Assembly: GCF_016808335.1 (NCBI RefSeq)
Contig: NC_053137.1
Span: forward strand, 49,467,781 to 49,531,780
DNA length: 64,000 nucleotides
Direction: 5' to 3'
Origin: Panicum virgatum
Taxonomy: Eukaryota; Streptophyta; Magnoliopsida; Poales; Poaceae
Under the pieces are notes generated by a model that did no database searches, had not been told where the DNA came from, and worked only from the letters and a program-made list of their open reading frames with translations. The translations under genes and the position numbers were made by a program. The first letter of the stretch is position 1, and each line of letters starts with the position of its first letter. Positions 37,531 through 51,030 of this stretch are shown one piece after another.

Positions 37531-40500
37531 TCAGAATATTGGTACAAAGAGGGCCATCATGACAAAGCCAACAGAAGCTAGTGTGACTGAGAATGGTATT
37601 CTCCCTTTGTCCTTTCGGAGGAACATTGCTTCATAGATTGGGATATTAATGGTCACAAGCAACCCGCATAGAACAACCTGGAGGAGAAGTCCATTCCACA
37701 ACATATTCTGGCCACTTGTCAAGATTTGACCTAGCCCTCCCACTAGGCACACGAGGTTGAGTAATGCAATGGTTGCAATGATCACATATTCTGGTGAAGA
37801 CGTTCCAAATTCCATGATTTCTTGCTCGTACCTTTTCGACTCATCTTCATTACCTACCTTTGGTGAAACTACAAACCCCATCTTTGACAATCCTAACAAC
37901 TTCCTGATGTTGTCAATGACAGCATAAAGGTACGAGGTTATTCTTTTAACTAGCCACATCCTCTGTCCATTCCACCATCCTCTCAATGTATCTCCAGATG
38001 TTAATGCCTCATATAGGCTGTAAATATTCTTCACAACGGAGACATATATGAAAGGCGTGATCCATGGACTCATAATCTAAATAAATAAGGGGATATTGTT
38101 AATGTCAATGCAAATAATAAGAAACTGAAATGAGACTTATCATGTAACATACCTCAGGGAACAAGGGTGTGCCCTTGAGAAGGCCTAGTGAAGGGATCAG
38201 AACGTAATATAGCGTAGGTAGCGAGTTGGGTGCCCATAAACCATATATGCAGTAGCCCATTTGATGCGGTAACCTTATTTTTCCATGTCCAAAGACGAAC
38301 GGGCAGTACTTTGAAAGAAAAATTGAAAGATTACCCTCGCTCCATCGCTTCTGCTGAAGTATTGTCTGAGAAATTGTTGTTGGGGCTACACCAACAAATG
38401 CTGCTCTTGGGGGGTTGTTGTAGACTGACTTCCATCCTCTACAATGTATTGCCAGTCCGGTGATAACATCTTCCACTGGGCAACCATATTTCAATCCAAT
38501 CTCACTTCCCCACTGTGTGTTATTTTCATAGGTGCAGGTTGCTAATGACTTCGCTTTCTCTTCAGTCTGGTCTATCGGTTGCTGTGTCTTAATTCCTTGG
38601 TCCCAGTCTTCCTTGTAGTCTTTGTTGAAGCTCCTGCCGCATAGGGTCTCCCTTCTGTGGAAGCATCCTGTACCAATATACAATGGCCCACCCCAAGTGT
38701 CCAGACCAGCCAACTCCACCTTAAGATTCAGTAGCAGTGTTAGCATCACGACATGCATAATGATTGCATATTCTGCTATGGGAGAACTGTATGGAAATCA
38801 CAATTGATGTTACTGACCTGATTGATGGCATTCAAGGAGTTGCCATATATGTTATTCTTGGTCATATTGTTATAGTTCTGAGGGTACTGCACAAATGCAA
38901 TCTTGTGACCCATTTCTTCATCCAGGAAAAAGCACAGTGCTTCTGTGATTGAATCAGAGTTGTTTGAATACATATCACAGTCCACATTCATGATGATAGG
39001 ACTTTTGCTTATCACCGATGATACCCTTATCTGCATTTCAAATGAAAAGCTGAAACTTAGAAATACGCATTGTGGTTAAGCCATTTTTCTTTCATGGAGT
39101 GCGCTTTGTATTTAGCGAGTTTGATACTTATTAATGCGAGCTTGTTTATGAGAAATGTCAGACTCTTGCAGTCCATATACACACCTTGTGGTGACTGTGA
39201 ATCGTGAATTGGTTATCTCAAATAGCCATGTATATGCTGCAACAACAGATTTGAAGTATACATTTCACATCTATTTCTACAAAAGGCTTGTGGTGAACTC
39301 CATATTATGATTTTCTCAAAAGTAAATGATATATAGCTTGCCCTGACCTTTTGGCTACTATTATCATAACAAGAAACTTTGTGATTATGAAAATCAGAAT
39401 TTGTATTTCAACAATCTTGTCGCTAGCAACTAATGTGAAGTGCAGAGTTTACACCTATTTGTAAAGTTAGAGATGATGGACTGATAAAAAATTAGAGAGT
39501 GTACCAGAGCATTCATTGCCCCAGCTTTGAAGTTATGGTGGTACTGAGGCCTCTTCTCACGTGCCATGTATACCAGTGTTGGTAGCACATTTCCTTCACT
39601 GTCAAGTGCACCTTTGTCTTTCCCATCTATCAGAATCTGGGAAATGAGCAGATTTAGTACTCTAGAATCCCAATATCTGTGAAGTTCTTCAAATGAAAAT
39701 TATGAAAATCTTTGCTGCGGTTCGGGGGATAGGAAAGCTACCTGAACAACTGGCTGGTGATCTTTCGAGGTGCCCCCTGTATTCCATTCAGAAAATCCTT
39801 TATGATTTACTTTCATTTCTTCAGGAACTTTGGCTGACCTAACAGCAGAATCGATCCGCTCCGTCATTCCTTCGTACAGGTCCTGCTCAAAAGAATATCA
39901 GTTGCAATGGTCACACCTGTTTCATCATCTGACAATGTTTGGAAAATACACATACCTTGACGAATGACCATTCCTCTAAGGTTCGCGGATCATCAGGCTT
40001 ATCTGACCCTGCAAAGTACGCCGCAGGTGACCTTGGCTCAATGTTGTATCTCCTGCAGAATGGAAGCCAGTGCTTCGCGAAGGCGGAGGTCTCCCACAAG
40101 GCATAGAAAGTGAGGATCGAGCCCCCGTCGTCGGAGAGGTACACGTTCAGTTTCTCAGGTGGGTAATTGTACGCCATGAGCGAGAGGACCGTGGCCATGA
40201 CGAGGCTCGGCGGCTCCGAGTGCGGATCTGCGGTGCAGACGAAGATGTCTACGGAGGGTAGCCGGTCTCCGTACCTGCTCCAGATTGCACGGTATTCATG
40301 TTGATGCTTCATGTTTACATGCATCTCAATGATGGCATGAGCACGATAGATCGTCGCATATTATAATTTAAGGCTAGACCCTCTGGTGCACCATTAATTT
40401 GGTTGTCCGTCGATCAGGTATGGCCTATGGTGCAGCAGCGCCCACACCATAAAGGCTGCAGCGATCTCCTTTGTCCAGTTAAATGGACCTAATAAATTCG

Positions 40501-42246
40501 ACGTATATGCCATCAAATCATCTTGCCCCGGATTTTCTTTGCCCAATTAAATTTACCTAAATCCGACGTGTATGCCATTAAATCGCCCTGGCCCGGCCGT
40601 CCTCTCACTCGTCCGGTCCTGGTGCTTGTCGTCCGTCTACTGGTCTGTGGCAGTCGCCGCAACACTCCAGGAGTATGTTTCGTAGGTATACGTTTCATTT
40701 TTTTTATTTTTTTTGTTTTTTCTTTCTTTTTGTGAGACGGCTCCGAAAATAACTGATCGTGTAAGCTGTTGCTATGCTCTACAAATTATTCAACGGCGAG
40801 CTACGAGTTATTTCTCACGTACGAAGAGGCCAATACCTGGTCAGCAAAATGTCTGAGAAATTTCTTATTGGCTCGGTAATTTTTTCTTTCACTTCAGTTT
40901 TGTAATTCTGCCTGTCTGGAGTTTCTTTTTTACAATAGGCAGATATCCTGTTCGTTTTTTAAAAAAAAACTAATTATCACGTACGCAAGGTCTCCAGTGT
41001 CTCAGGGCCGTGTTACCGAGCGCTATTAGGTAGCCCGCGCGAATGGCAACCAGTGAAGAAAAAAAAAAGCCTACCCCCCTGCCTGCTGCATGCTGCGCAC
41101 CAACGGGCTACGACCCATGAAACCCTATACAAATATCACACGTATGCACTCTAGCTTAAACAGAATATCTATTGTTCACACCGAGCGTTCAAATTATATT
41201 GTGATTATAGTACTATTGTATTGGTTATAATAAAATCTCCAAATAAGATCACAAATAATTTGATGGTGAAGTTACAACTATTTTATTTGTGATGAAGCTA
41301 TAACAATTGTTGCACATACAAAATTAGAAAAATATTCTACAACAGTGTTTCAAGAAAAAAAATTCAAAGTAGGAACATACAAATGTTCCTTTGGAAAAAA
41401 AATAAATTGTTCTAAGAACAAAACAGAACAAAATATTCTGAAAAATTGTTTCAAAAGAAAATATATTTGAGTATAGTGATAGCGTTAATTTTATAGATCC
41501 TTACAATCATAATTCAGTTTCGATAATCGGTTTGCAAACTGTGTTTTTTTCGCTTATATGAATGAAGTTATATGAGCCGGTCGCTAACCTCATAATTCAG
41601 TTAATTGTGCATGCAAGCCGGATCTCTCCTCCTATACTAACCCCGGTAATAGGCTAATAGCCCTACTAGCTTCTCCGACAGATTGAGAGGCACGCGCGCG
41701 CGCGACCCTTATCACTACCGGTGTTACTCGTTATTAGTTCTACATAATATCCAGCTCCACTGAGCTATACTATACTTAGTTAACACAAGCAGCAGACTAT
41801 CTGCAGGCATCTGCTTTCAGAAGATTAATTAGGAACGTGCACATATTGGTATAGTGGAGTATATACAAACAAATTAAAGTGCATGATGCATGCATGTTAG
41901 GTGCAAAACGTGCGTGCCGTATACAAACAAAGCTAGCCCAGGGCAGGGGATGGGCAATACATGCATGCATGGAGATCTGCTAGCAGCACAGACCTGGCGG
42001 CGAGCCTGTCCTTGAAGGTGCGGCGGCGGATGGGGCACCAGCGCACGGACTGCGTGATGACCCAGTAGAAGCCGAACCACAGCTCCGCCGCCAGCATCCC
42101 CACCCACGCCGCCCTCCCCGCGCCGGCCGCCGGGACGTGCGTCGCCCTGTACCAGAGCACCAGGCATATCCCCGCGAGCACCGTGACGGCGTGGAGCTTG
42201 TACAGCGCCCTGCCGCCGGCCTTCTCCGTGGCGAACAGCCTCCCAC

Positions 42247-42250
<4 letters not shown>
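37531..42250 (-). CDS. cellulose synthase-like protein E (copy A)
   Basis: Seven exons on the - strand: 42250-41994, 40274-39956, 39882-39742, 39636-39505, 39030-38818, 38719-38153, 38076-37531. They sum to 2175 nt, 724 aa plus stop. It is a family 2 glycosyltransferase in the Golgi or plasma membrane; the polysaccharide made by CslE proteins is not firmly established. Residues about 15-75 give two N-terminal membrane segments ([30 protein letters not shown]). Catalytic motifs in order: [23 protein letters not shown] and QQKRW, completing the D,D,D,QxxRW signature. The C-terminus has several membrane segments ([36 protein letters not shown]). No frame defects. Intron 1 is 1.7 kb. It is 6 kb from copy B in the same orientation; the exon structure is shared. 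Confidence 0.95.
40275..41993 (-). other. intron 1 of CslE copy A
   Basis: A 1.72-kb AT-rich intron bounded by a GT donor (41993-41992) and an AG acceptor. The splice junction falls inside an Arg codon (AG|G), as in copy B. There is no recognisable transposon terminus; a CG-alternating run occurs near 41694-41704. Confidence 0.6.

Positions 42251-42328
<78 letters not shown>
42250..42328. repeat. (CT)n microsatellite in the 5' UTR of CslE copy A
   Basis: About 78 bp of CT dinucleotides (GA on the sense strand) lie directly against the start codon side of the gene, between the ATG at 42250-42248 and the TATA box at 42367-42374. GA-rich 5' UTR tracts are common in plants and bind GAGA-type factors; a regulatory role here is inference. 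Confidence 0.9.
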
Positions 42329-42331
<3 letters not shown>

Positions 42332-42366
42332 TGATCCGTCGATGTGGAGCAGTAGCTGCGGCTCCC

Positions 42367-42374
42367 GTATATAA
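42367..42374 (-). promoter_or_regulatory. TATA box of CslE copy A
   Basis: TTATATAC on the - strand, about 117 nt upstream of the ATG, which leaves room for a 5' UTR made largely of the GA repeat. Confidence 0.5.
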
Positions 42375-43150
42375 CATCGACGACGGCGGTGGATCGGAGC
42401 GACGGCGGCGTGGGCCCTTTCGCGCCGATCGTGTGGTATCTCGCTGCTGCACCGATCGACAAGGCGACAAGCTGGTAGCTAGTAGTTGCGACCAATATAA
42501 TGATGCCTGCTCGATGCAGTGAATTGAAGGCGCACGTGAGATATAACCCAACCCTTGCGTCGTCACTCCATGTATGGTCCGTCTGTTGCTGCCACGCTAC
42601 GGCGCCAACGCTATTGGATGGCCGTCGTCTCGACACAGATCATGGTGCGCGAGGAGGCAGCGCAATGCCAATTTGCCAGCCAGCGATCGACCGACGCAGA
42701 CGCAGCAGCAGCAGCAGCAGCTACACCCGAACGAAATGGAGCTGTAGCCTGTAGGACGGATGGCGTCATGGATGCCGTCGAAACACGCCGGAACCGGGTG
42801 CCCGAGAGGCCTGCTACTACACGGCGGCATCCTTGCCTGCTTCGCCGCTGCATCATCATGTACGAGTGTAACTGTAACGTCGACAATGACGTACGGACCA
42901 GCGCTCACCATGCTTCGGTTTATTATCGATGATCGATCAATGACCGGCTCCCGCATCTCTATCAGAAATGTCACGCGCGCGTTTGCCGTTTAAGTCTCGC
43001 AAGATTCTAAATCCGCTCTTGTGGTTTCCTAGTTGTCTAATACTGTAGCTCCGACGATCCTGCCTCCAATACTCCAATAATAGAGTACGACACCCAAATT
43101 AAAGATACACCAGGTGCGTTGTCCATATACTAGCAGCTGGACGACGATGA
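42375..43150. other. promoter-side intergenic DNA of CslE copy A
   Basis: It contains a short CAG repeat (42699-42720) and ordinary mixed-composition sequence. The overlapping frames on both strands near 42560-42970 show no conserved motif. Confidence 0.4.
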
Positions 43151-43156
43151 CTAGTA

Positions 43157-43661
43157 CTCCTTCTAACCCTTATTAAGTGTCGTTTTTAGTTTTCGTGCCT
43201 CCAATTTGACTAGATTTATAAAAAAATACTTGCAATATTTGTATCTTCAAATAAATTTTTTAAAAACTAAATTTAAAAATTTATCTAATGATATCAATTA
43301 TGTATTATAAATATTAATATTATTTTATATAAAATTAATCAAATTTATTTCTTGAGAAGCGAGAATGACAGATACTCCCTCCATACTCAAAATAATTGAC
43401 GTTTAGGATAGTGACACGGTCTCCAAAACACAATTTTGACTTCTTATTGCTCTAAAATATGTATCAAAAAGTAATATATATATATGTATATATACTTTTA
43501 TAAAATTATTTTTCAAGACAAATCTATTCATATAATTTTTATATTTTCAAACTCAACAACTTGAGAGTTATTCATGATTTATATTCTCAAAGTTTGACTC
43601 AAATCTTATCCAAAACATCAATTATTTTGAGTATGGAGGGAGTATTTAGAGACAGAGGGAG
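43157..43661. mobile_element. Stowaway MITE (outer copy of a nested pair)
   Basis: The left end is TA|CTCCTTCTAACCCTTATTAAG and the right end GACAGAGGGAG|TA. It is interrupted by the inner Stowaway at 43375-43642, which separates its right-hand terminal 18 or so bases from the body. Confidence 0.65.
43375..43642. mobile_element. Stowaway MITE (inner copy)
   Basis: Left end CTCCCTCCATACTCAAAATA, right end the inverse (TATTTTGAGTATGGAGGGAG), flanked by TA (43373-43374, 43643-43644). The first 25 or so bases are nearly perfect inverted repeats, which is the Tc1/mariner-derived Stowaway structure. Confidence 0.85.
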
Positions 43662-43663
43662 TA

Positions 43664-44616
43664 CTAGACTAACTAACTACAAACTGATGGCCCGGAGATC
43701 TCTTCCGCGGCAGGCATCGGATGAGATCGGGAGATGCACGTCGCCGCAGGAGAGGAGAGCGACGTCGACAAGTGCGACCAGCCTTGTGGTATAGCTAGCT
43801 TCTTGGGTGTCGCGTCGCGGCGAGAGCGCGCGTCGCCGCCCCGGTGGGTCCTTGCTTGACTCCTTGCTTTATCCAAGGTCTAGCCGTCTAGGTGGTCGAT
43901 CGATTGAGTACGCAGGCGGTAGTCCAGGTTGCGCCAGAGGCTTGGCTTCTCAGGGTACGGTGGACGATTCTCGCGATCGATGGGTCGGGCAAGTGGAAAC
44001 TATGCAAGAAGAATATCCTTTGTGAGCGTGTTCTTCACCACAACGCATATCCCTCCAGTTTCAGAAACGGGTTCGTTCTAATCTCATGTAACTAGCGAGG
44101 TTCTAATCTCATGTAACTAGTGATGAGGTGTCCTGCGCAAATAGCACGGGTAGCTAGTATTATTTTTCATTCTAATAATTAGGCTCTTTTTAACTTTGAA
44201 TTAAATGATTTTGTTTTGCTGTTTCATTTTCATCGTTTTATCCTAAGGGTCTAGAGTCTAGACCAAGATATATAGCATCTTTTTTATCATCATATTTTAT
44301 AGCATAAAATATGTACTCATGATAAATGGGAATGCTATATGTAGAAACATAGTTTTCATGTTTATTAAAAGTAACATAAGTCACATACTGTAAATTTCCT
44401 TAAGTTACCACAACGATATTCTTAGGTTTTAAAGAATCAATATGGGTGATTTTATTTAGAGGAGCTGGCTAATGTAGCCAGCCCTATTCAGCCCAATTAT
44501 TATGTCCAATTGGGCTAGTTTCTAGCATTTTTTTTGTGAAACATAGTATAAATGTATAGCTTACATACATGAATGCATATCTGACATGTCTCTTCAATCT
44601 TCTATTGGTGGATCCA
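43664..44616. other. intergenic DNA, no gene supported
   Basis: A GC-rich patch (43680-44030) is followed by AT-rich sequence. Frames here are short and carry no recognisable domain. A 16-bp direct repeat, TTCTAATCTCATGTAA, occurs at about 44076 and 44102. Confidence 0.4.
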
Positions 44617-45308
44617 TTCATTTGCGAGTTGATAAAGCTACCTTCTAGCCACGACTGTGTGGCTTCTTCACTTTTTGTAGGTGGTGTGATGTCAAGAATT
44701 GATATTATTGAATTTCCTTTTCTCTTCCACTTTGCCAACCCGATCTCCTTATCAATCGGTTTCGTCAAAATCTCAGGGTGGTTACTTCACTCCCTAGGTC
44801 ACATGGCACTTTTGTGTCGATCCGGTAGATATGTCTCTTTGCCACGTGATGCTCTCTTCATGATTTCGATCACTTTTTTGGTTTTTGTAAATTTATTGAT
44901 GATTTTCAAATTCTAAGGAAAATAACCGTATTAGGACACTCAGTTCGCTTTTTTTTGTAGTATATTCATTTGCGAGCTGATAAAACTACCTTCTAGACAC
45001 CATAGTGTGGCTTCTTCACTTTTTTGGGTAGGTGGTATGGTGTCAAAGGTTGATATTGTTGAATTTACTCTACTCTTCCACTTCGCCAAACCCTATCGCC
45101 TTATCAACTTTGTCAAAATCTCTTGGTGGTTACTTCACTCCCTAGGTCACATGGCACTTTTATGACGATCTGGTAGATAGATCTCTTTTCCATGTGATAC
45201 TCTCTTCATAATATCACTTTTTTTGGTTTTTTGTAAATTTTGTTGGTGATTTGCAAATTTTGAGAAAAATAGCCGTATTAGGACACTCAATTCGCTTTTT
45301 TCTGTAGT
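44617..45308. repeat. tandem duplication, 348-bp period
   Basis: The block starting TTCATTTGCGAGTTGATAAA (44617) recurs at 44965 (TTCATTTGCGAGCTGATAAA). Shared landmarks along both copies are CTACCTTCTAG, GTGTGGCTTCTTCACTTTTT, GGTTACTTCACTCCCTAGG and CGTATTAGGACACTCA. The two units have diverged by many substitutions and small indels. Function unknown; no intact frame runs through both. Confidence 0.8.
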
Positions 45309-46254
45309 TCACAATATGATGCATTTTCTTTATTATTAATATGGCAATTTCTAGTCTTTTTGTGTGGTCATAGAGACTCTTTTAATACCCAACTCATAAG
45401 ACAATATATCCATCAGGATTTTGTCTACATCAGGGCATTCTAGTTAGTTCTGTTAAACCATGAATCTATTTGATTAGTTCATTTAAGTTTTTCCTCATAG
45501 TGCTACTTTTAAGCATGAAAAGACACACACATATATATATGACTTCGACAAACTCACTTGTAAGCTATTTCGGAAACCTGCTGCAATTTCCTCTTAGTTG
45601 TGGGCATAGTTATTATCTGCTTAAAAACCATAAATCAATATAAAATCCAAACTAAAAAACATAGCTTGCAGTACGTTTGACGTACATTCTAATGTTGCCT
45701 GACCAGTTCTTTTGAAATTTCTTTTATACTCTTCTTGTTCGGATGTACATGTTGCAGCCACGCAAACTAATTTTGATCGTGGCTGATTTGAAGTTGCTCC
45801 TAAACTACACCAGCCGCCTAGGCTTGCCTCACAACTCCTGACCAGGCTGCGGTTCAATCCAAAATATAAGATTCCATATTTAGTACATGTTGCATGTACA
45901 ATATTGCGTATGGAGTATGGACTCTTGAGCTAATTATTTTTATTCCTAATTTTTAAATATATTTGTTAGTTGTATTTGACATGGACTCTTTAGGTGAGTC
46001 TAGACCGTTAAATTTTCATAAAGTCTAATGATGTATATTCTTCTTTTTTTAGATTAATGTGGGAATTTCTAGACCCTCTCGACGAACGTGGTGGCTTCTT
46101 TTAACACTATTGTAATAAGATAATAGATAGAATCCTTTAATTTTAACTTTGACTATATATAACTAGAACCATCCATATATTGATAACATAATAACTAGAT
46201 TCATGATTGATCACAAGAATTTCACAATGTTTATCTCTTTTGTTTAGAACAGCA
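45309..46254. other. AT-rich intergenic DNA
   Basis: Nothing beyond AT-rich sequence and a short AT microsatellite (about 45530-45541). Confidence 0.4.
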
Positions 46255-46491
46255 CTCCCTCCGTTTCAAATTGTAGGTTGTTTGAGTTTTTTACATCAAA
46301 TTTTACCACTCGCCTTATTTAAAAATTTTGTGCAAACATAGTCAAATTTAAGTCATTTTTGAAGGACTTGTATTTATAAAGTAAGCCACAACAAAAGAAG
46401 TGATGTTTTGTATAAATTTTTTAATAAGACAAGTGCTCAAATAATTTGAGGTCGAAAAAGTCAAACGACCTATAATTTAGAACGGAGGGAG
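46255..46491. mobile_element. Stowaway MITE
   Basis: Left end CTCCCTCCGTTTCAAATTG, right end AATTTAGAACGGAGGGAG followed by TA, with GTAGGTTGTTTGA and TCAAACGACCTAT as the paired sub-ends. The left flanking dinucleotide is CA instead of TA. Confidence 0.8.
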
Positions 46492-47340
46492 TATGCAGTA
46501 AGAGCATCTCCAACAGACTTTCTAAATCCATTCAGATCTGTATAAATAGAAAAATACTAGAAAAAATTGATCCAGCAGCCTTTCCTTTTTCCTCTCTCTA
46601 TTCTATCTGGCTCGGTATCTCTCCCCATCCGCTATGCATCTTTGTCTATTCCTCTCCATCCGCTAGGCACCTTTTGCCTAGCGATTCCACTCGCCTCCCC
46701 GCCCATCCTGGCGCGCGCTCCCGTGCGTGGCTTTGTGCCCCCACGCCTCCTGCCAGCCTGGCTTGGCAACGCCGCGCTTCCTTGCCGGCGAGGCTAGGCG
46801 CCGCCGCGCGCCTCGACCCCGCCGCGCCTCCTTGCCAGTGCGTCTCGGCACCGCCCCCTCCCTGCCGGCGAGGCTGGGCGCCGCCGCGCCGCCGCCCCCT
46901 CCCTGCGCTGCCCGGTGGCTCATCGCTGCCCCCTCCCTGCCTGAGTGGTACTGCTGGCACGCGGCTGGCGGCCGAGCGGCTCGGGTCGCCGACGGGGGCT
47001 GGCTCCGGCGAGCGGCGCGCCGGGGCGCGCTGGAGGAGGATTGGAGGAAGAAGGTTACTTGAATGTAGATAGATAAGAATTTAGCTAATTTGCTGGTTTA
47101 CTCAACCATTTCGATATCTTTTTAATTTTACCAAGTCTTTTACTTATTCATTTAGTTAAGATTTTTAGCTAATCTCTTATATACATGTGCCATTAGCCGC
47201 CGGGAATCTGTTTGATTGCGTCGCGCGCGTACATTATTGCACCATGGATGATGGCAGACAATCCGAGAAAGATAAGCCAAAGCGGCCAAGAAAGATGACG
47301 CGGCTGCGCGCGTGATCCTCGCTCGGTTTCTGCGTGTCGC
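46492..47340. other. GC-rich region with a MULE/hAT-type end motif
   Basis: GAGCATCTCCAACAGAC at about 46503 is a common left terminus of grass DNA elements. The GC-rich segment 46640-47050 consists of repeated CGCCGCGC and CTCCCTGCC units with long frames on both strands but no domain. The matching right terminus was not found. Confidence 0.4.
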
Positions 47341-47343
47341 CTT

Positions 47344-47790
47344 CACTACGGAAAGTGGGTTTGGCGTGTGGCAAAGCACGCGACAAAGATAAAAAACACT
47401 CGGCAAAAAATTTAATTAAACAAATAAATTTACTAAATATAGTAAAACTATAAAGAAAAGTACCAAAGTTTAGTACGAAGCAACATGTATTGTATACACA
47501 AAATAGAAAAATTTGGGATGGCAAAATCAAAATTTTTTTGAAGACTTTGCCGTGTGCCCCTTAGCGGCATACGGCCAATGGAAACTGGAGACATGTTTGC
47601 CGTGTGCCAAACAGGTGGCACACGGCAAACAAAACGGGCCACAAACCCGTTGCCACAATTTTGCCGTGTGCCCAACGTAAAACACACGACAAATATAGTC
47701 TTTGCCGTGTACCTTATATTTGTCGTGCGCTGTTTCTTTAGCACACAACAAAGCATGAAGCACACGGCAACTATCATGTTTCCGGTAGTG
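47344..47790. mobile_element. non-autonomous CACTA element (447 bp)
   Basis: Ends CACTACGGAAAGTGG and, on the - strand, CACTACCGGAAACATG; perfect 3-bp duplication CTT (47341-47343, 47791-47793). Subterminal repeats TTTGCCGTGTGCC and their complement GGCACACGGCAAA recur throughout. No coding sequence. Confidence 0.88.
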
Positions 47791-48261
47791 CTTGGGAGTT
47801 GCGACTCCGGCCGCCGCAGGTCCGCGTCCGGGCTACGACAGCCGGGGACTACCGAGTCGTGCCTGCCAGCCTCCCTCACTCTATCGAGCTGATCGGCATG
47901 ATGCTTGTCTCGGATGCCTGTGATCGATCACCCTGAGAGCTCAGCTAACGCATTATTTCTGGCCAGGCCAGATTAGTCTCGTGGAAATTCGTGGTTATAC
48001 GACCAACGTAAAGTAGTCTTTGTCCATAGGTTTACAGCGTCAAAATTGTCATGCCTGCCATCAGATCCACACGTATCAGATTGCTCTGTTCTGGTACGTT
48101 TCTACTTGGGGCAGCTGGAAGCATTAATTCCTGAAGTACAAAATCCTTTTTGCGTCGTGTATTCAATTTAGCATAATATATGAGATGTTAACTTATTTAG
48201 ATAAGTTATTATGGTTAAATACAGAAAGTATTTGTTATTCATCTGTGCCATTTTTGAGACC

Positions 48262-50957
48262 TCAAAATAATGGTACAGAGAGGGCCAACATCACAAAGCC
48301 AATGGACACTAGCGTGACTGAGAATGGCATGCTCCCTCTGTCCTTCCTGATGAACATTGCTTCATAGACTGGGATATTGATGATCACTAGCAGCCCGCAC
48401 AGAACGACCTGGAGGAAAAATCCACTCGACGCCATGTTCTCGCCACTTGTCAAGATTTTGCATAGCCCTCCCACCAGGCACACAAGGTTGAGCAATGCAA
48501 CAGTTGCAATGATCACATATTCTGACTCCACGATTCCTTGCTCATACCTCTTTGACTCGTCTTCATCACTTACCTTTGGTGAAACTGCAAACCCCATCTT
48601 TGACAGTCCTAACAACTTCCTGACGGTGTCGATGGTGCCATACAGGTACGAGGTTATTCTTCTAATCATCCACATCCTCTGTCCGTTCCACCATCCCCTC
48701 AGCGTCTCTCCATGCAATAATGCCTCGTATGCGCTGTAAATGTTCTTCACAGCTGCGACATATATATAAGGCACGATCCATGGACTCGTAACCTAATGGT
48801 AAAAGAGCATCTTGTTAGTTCCAGTTCAGTCATTTGAAACTAGTAACTTAATACTAATCATTTAGCATACCTCAGGGAACAGGGGGATGTCTTTGAGAAG
48901 GCCCAGTGAAGGGATGACAACATAGTATAGAGTAGGGAGTGAGTTGGGTGCCCACAAACCATAGACTGAGTAGGCCATTTGATGTTGTAAACTGATACTT
49001 CCGTTTCCAAAGATGAAGGGGCAGTACTTTGAAAGAAAGATTGAGAAGCTACCCTCGCTCCATCTCTTGTGTTGCAGGATTGTCTGTGCAAGTGTTGTTG
49101 GACCTACACCCATAAACGCTGCCCTTGGTGGGTTGTTGCAGACTGACTTCCAACCTCTGCATTGTATTGCCAACCCAGTGATGACATCTTCTGCTGGGAA
49201 ACCATATTTCACTCCAATCTCATTCCCCCACTGCGTGTTGTGTTCGTAAGTGCAGGTCGTTAACGACCTGGCTTTCTCTTCAGTCTGATTTATGGACAAC
49301 TCTCTTTTTCCCTTCATTCCTCTCTCCCAGTCTTCCTTGTAGTCATTGGTGAACCTCCTGCCACACAAGATCTCCCTTCTGTGGAAGCATCCCGTGCCAA
49401 TATAGAGAGGGCCACCCGCACCATCGAAACCAGGTAGCTCCACCTGTAGATTCAGTAGCAAAGTGCAAGGGGCCATTGCATGTAGGATGCTTGCATATAC
49501 TGCTATGAGAGAACATTACTGAAGTTACAACTGATACTACTGACCTGACTGAGAACATTGGGTGAGTTGCCATATATGTTATTCTTGGCTATATTGTTAT
49601 AGTACTGAGGGTGTTGCACGAATGCGATCTTGTGACCCATTTCTTCATCAAGGAAGAAGCACAACGCATCTCTGATTGCATCACTGTTGTTGGAATACAT
49701 ATCACAGTCCACATTCAAGATGATAGGGCTGTTGCTTATCACTGATGACACCCTTATCTGCATTTCAATTTGAAAGTTAACATGCATGTCTAAAAGAAAT
49801 GGGAGCCCAAATTAGGTTGATGAGTTCTCAAACTGGGTGGTGGGGAAGCGCAACCTCTTCTCCCAGCAAACTTGCCTCTAGTAAATTTAAGAAACGGGTA
49901 TTTTCTCCAATAAGTATGGGTTTTATGACATATTGGTTAAGCTTGTTTAAAAGGTGATGGAGATTAGCGAGTGCACCAAAGCATTCATTGCCCCAGCTTT
50001 GAAGTTATGGTGGTATTGAGGCCTCTTCTCTCGCGCCACATAAACCAGTGTAGGTAGTACGTTTCCTTCATTGTCAACTGCGTCTCTGTCTTTCCCATCT
50101 ATCAGAACCTAGCAAATAATTGATTCAGAACTTGGATCTCAAACATTATGGAGTTCTTGACTCCAAAACTTTGAAAAAAAACACTTAATCCAATGTGGAG
50201 GATATGAAAGGTACCTGAACAATTGGTTGGTGATCTTTTGAGTTAATCCCTGCATTCCATTCAGAAAATCCTTTATGATTTGTTCTGATTTCTTCAGGAA
50301 CATTAGCTGATTGAACAGCGGAATCAATGCGCTCTGTCATTTCTTCATACAGGCCCTGCCCATAACAACATCAGTCAGCTTATTAGGCATCTTTCCACTG
50401 GCCACAGATGCTTTGTCTAAAAATGTTGAAATATGCTTGCACACCTTGACGAGTGACCATTCTTCTAGGGTGCTCGGATCACGAGGCTTATCTGACTCTG
50501 CAAAATAAGCGGCAGGTGACCTTGGCTCAATGCTGTATCTCTTGCAGAATGGAAGCCAATGCTTTGCGAAGGCGGAAGCCTCCCACAGAGCATAGAAAGT
50601 GAGAATCGAGCCCCCATCGTCGGAAAGGTACACGTTCGGTTTCTCAGGTGGGTAATCGTACGTCATGAGCGAGAGGACCGTGGCCATGACGAGGCTTGGT
50701 GGCTCCGACTGCAGATCTGCTGTGCAGACGAAGATGTCCACGCAGGGTAGCCGCTCATCTCTATACCTGCTCCAGATTGCACGCGCGGTATTAAAGGCAC
50801 TCCCTTCATTTTCTAAAATATACCATATCTGTGATAAGCTATATATTTATTTTACTTTTAAACTAATTAGCTTGTCCGTCCTATACACCCTATACACCCA
50901 TTTATCTTTCTCGAGTACTAATTTTTTTCGAGAAAGGGCCTGATCAAAGTAGTACAT

Positions 50958-51030
<73 letters not shown>

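Noticed and set aside
42137..42374. Frames of repeated Ser-Leu or Glu-Arg across the CT repeat
   Set aside because: They are translations of a dinucleotide microsatellite in the CslE copy A 5' UTR.
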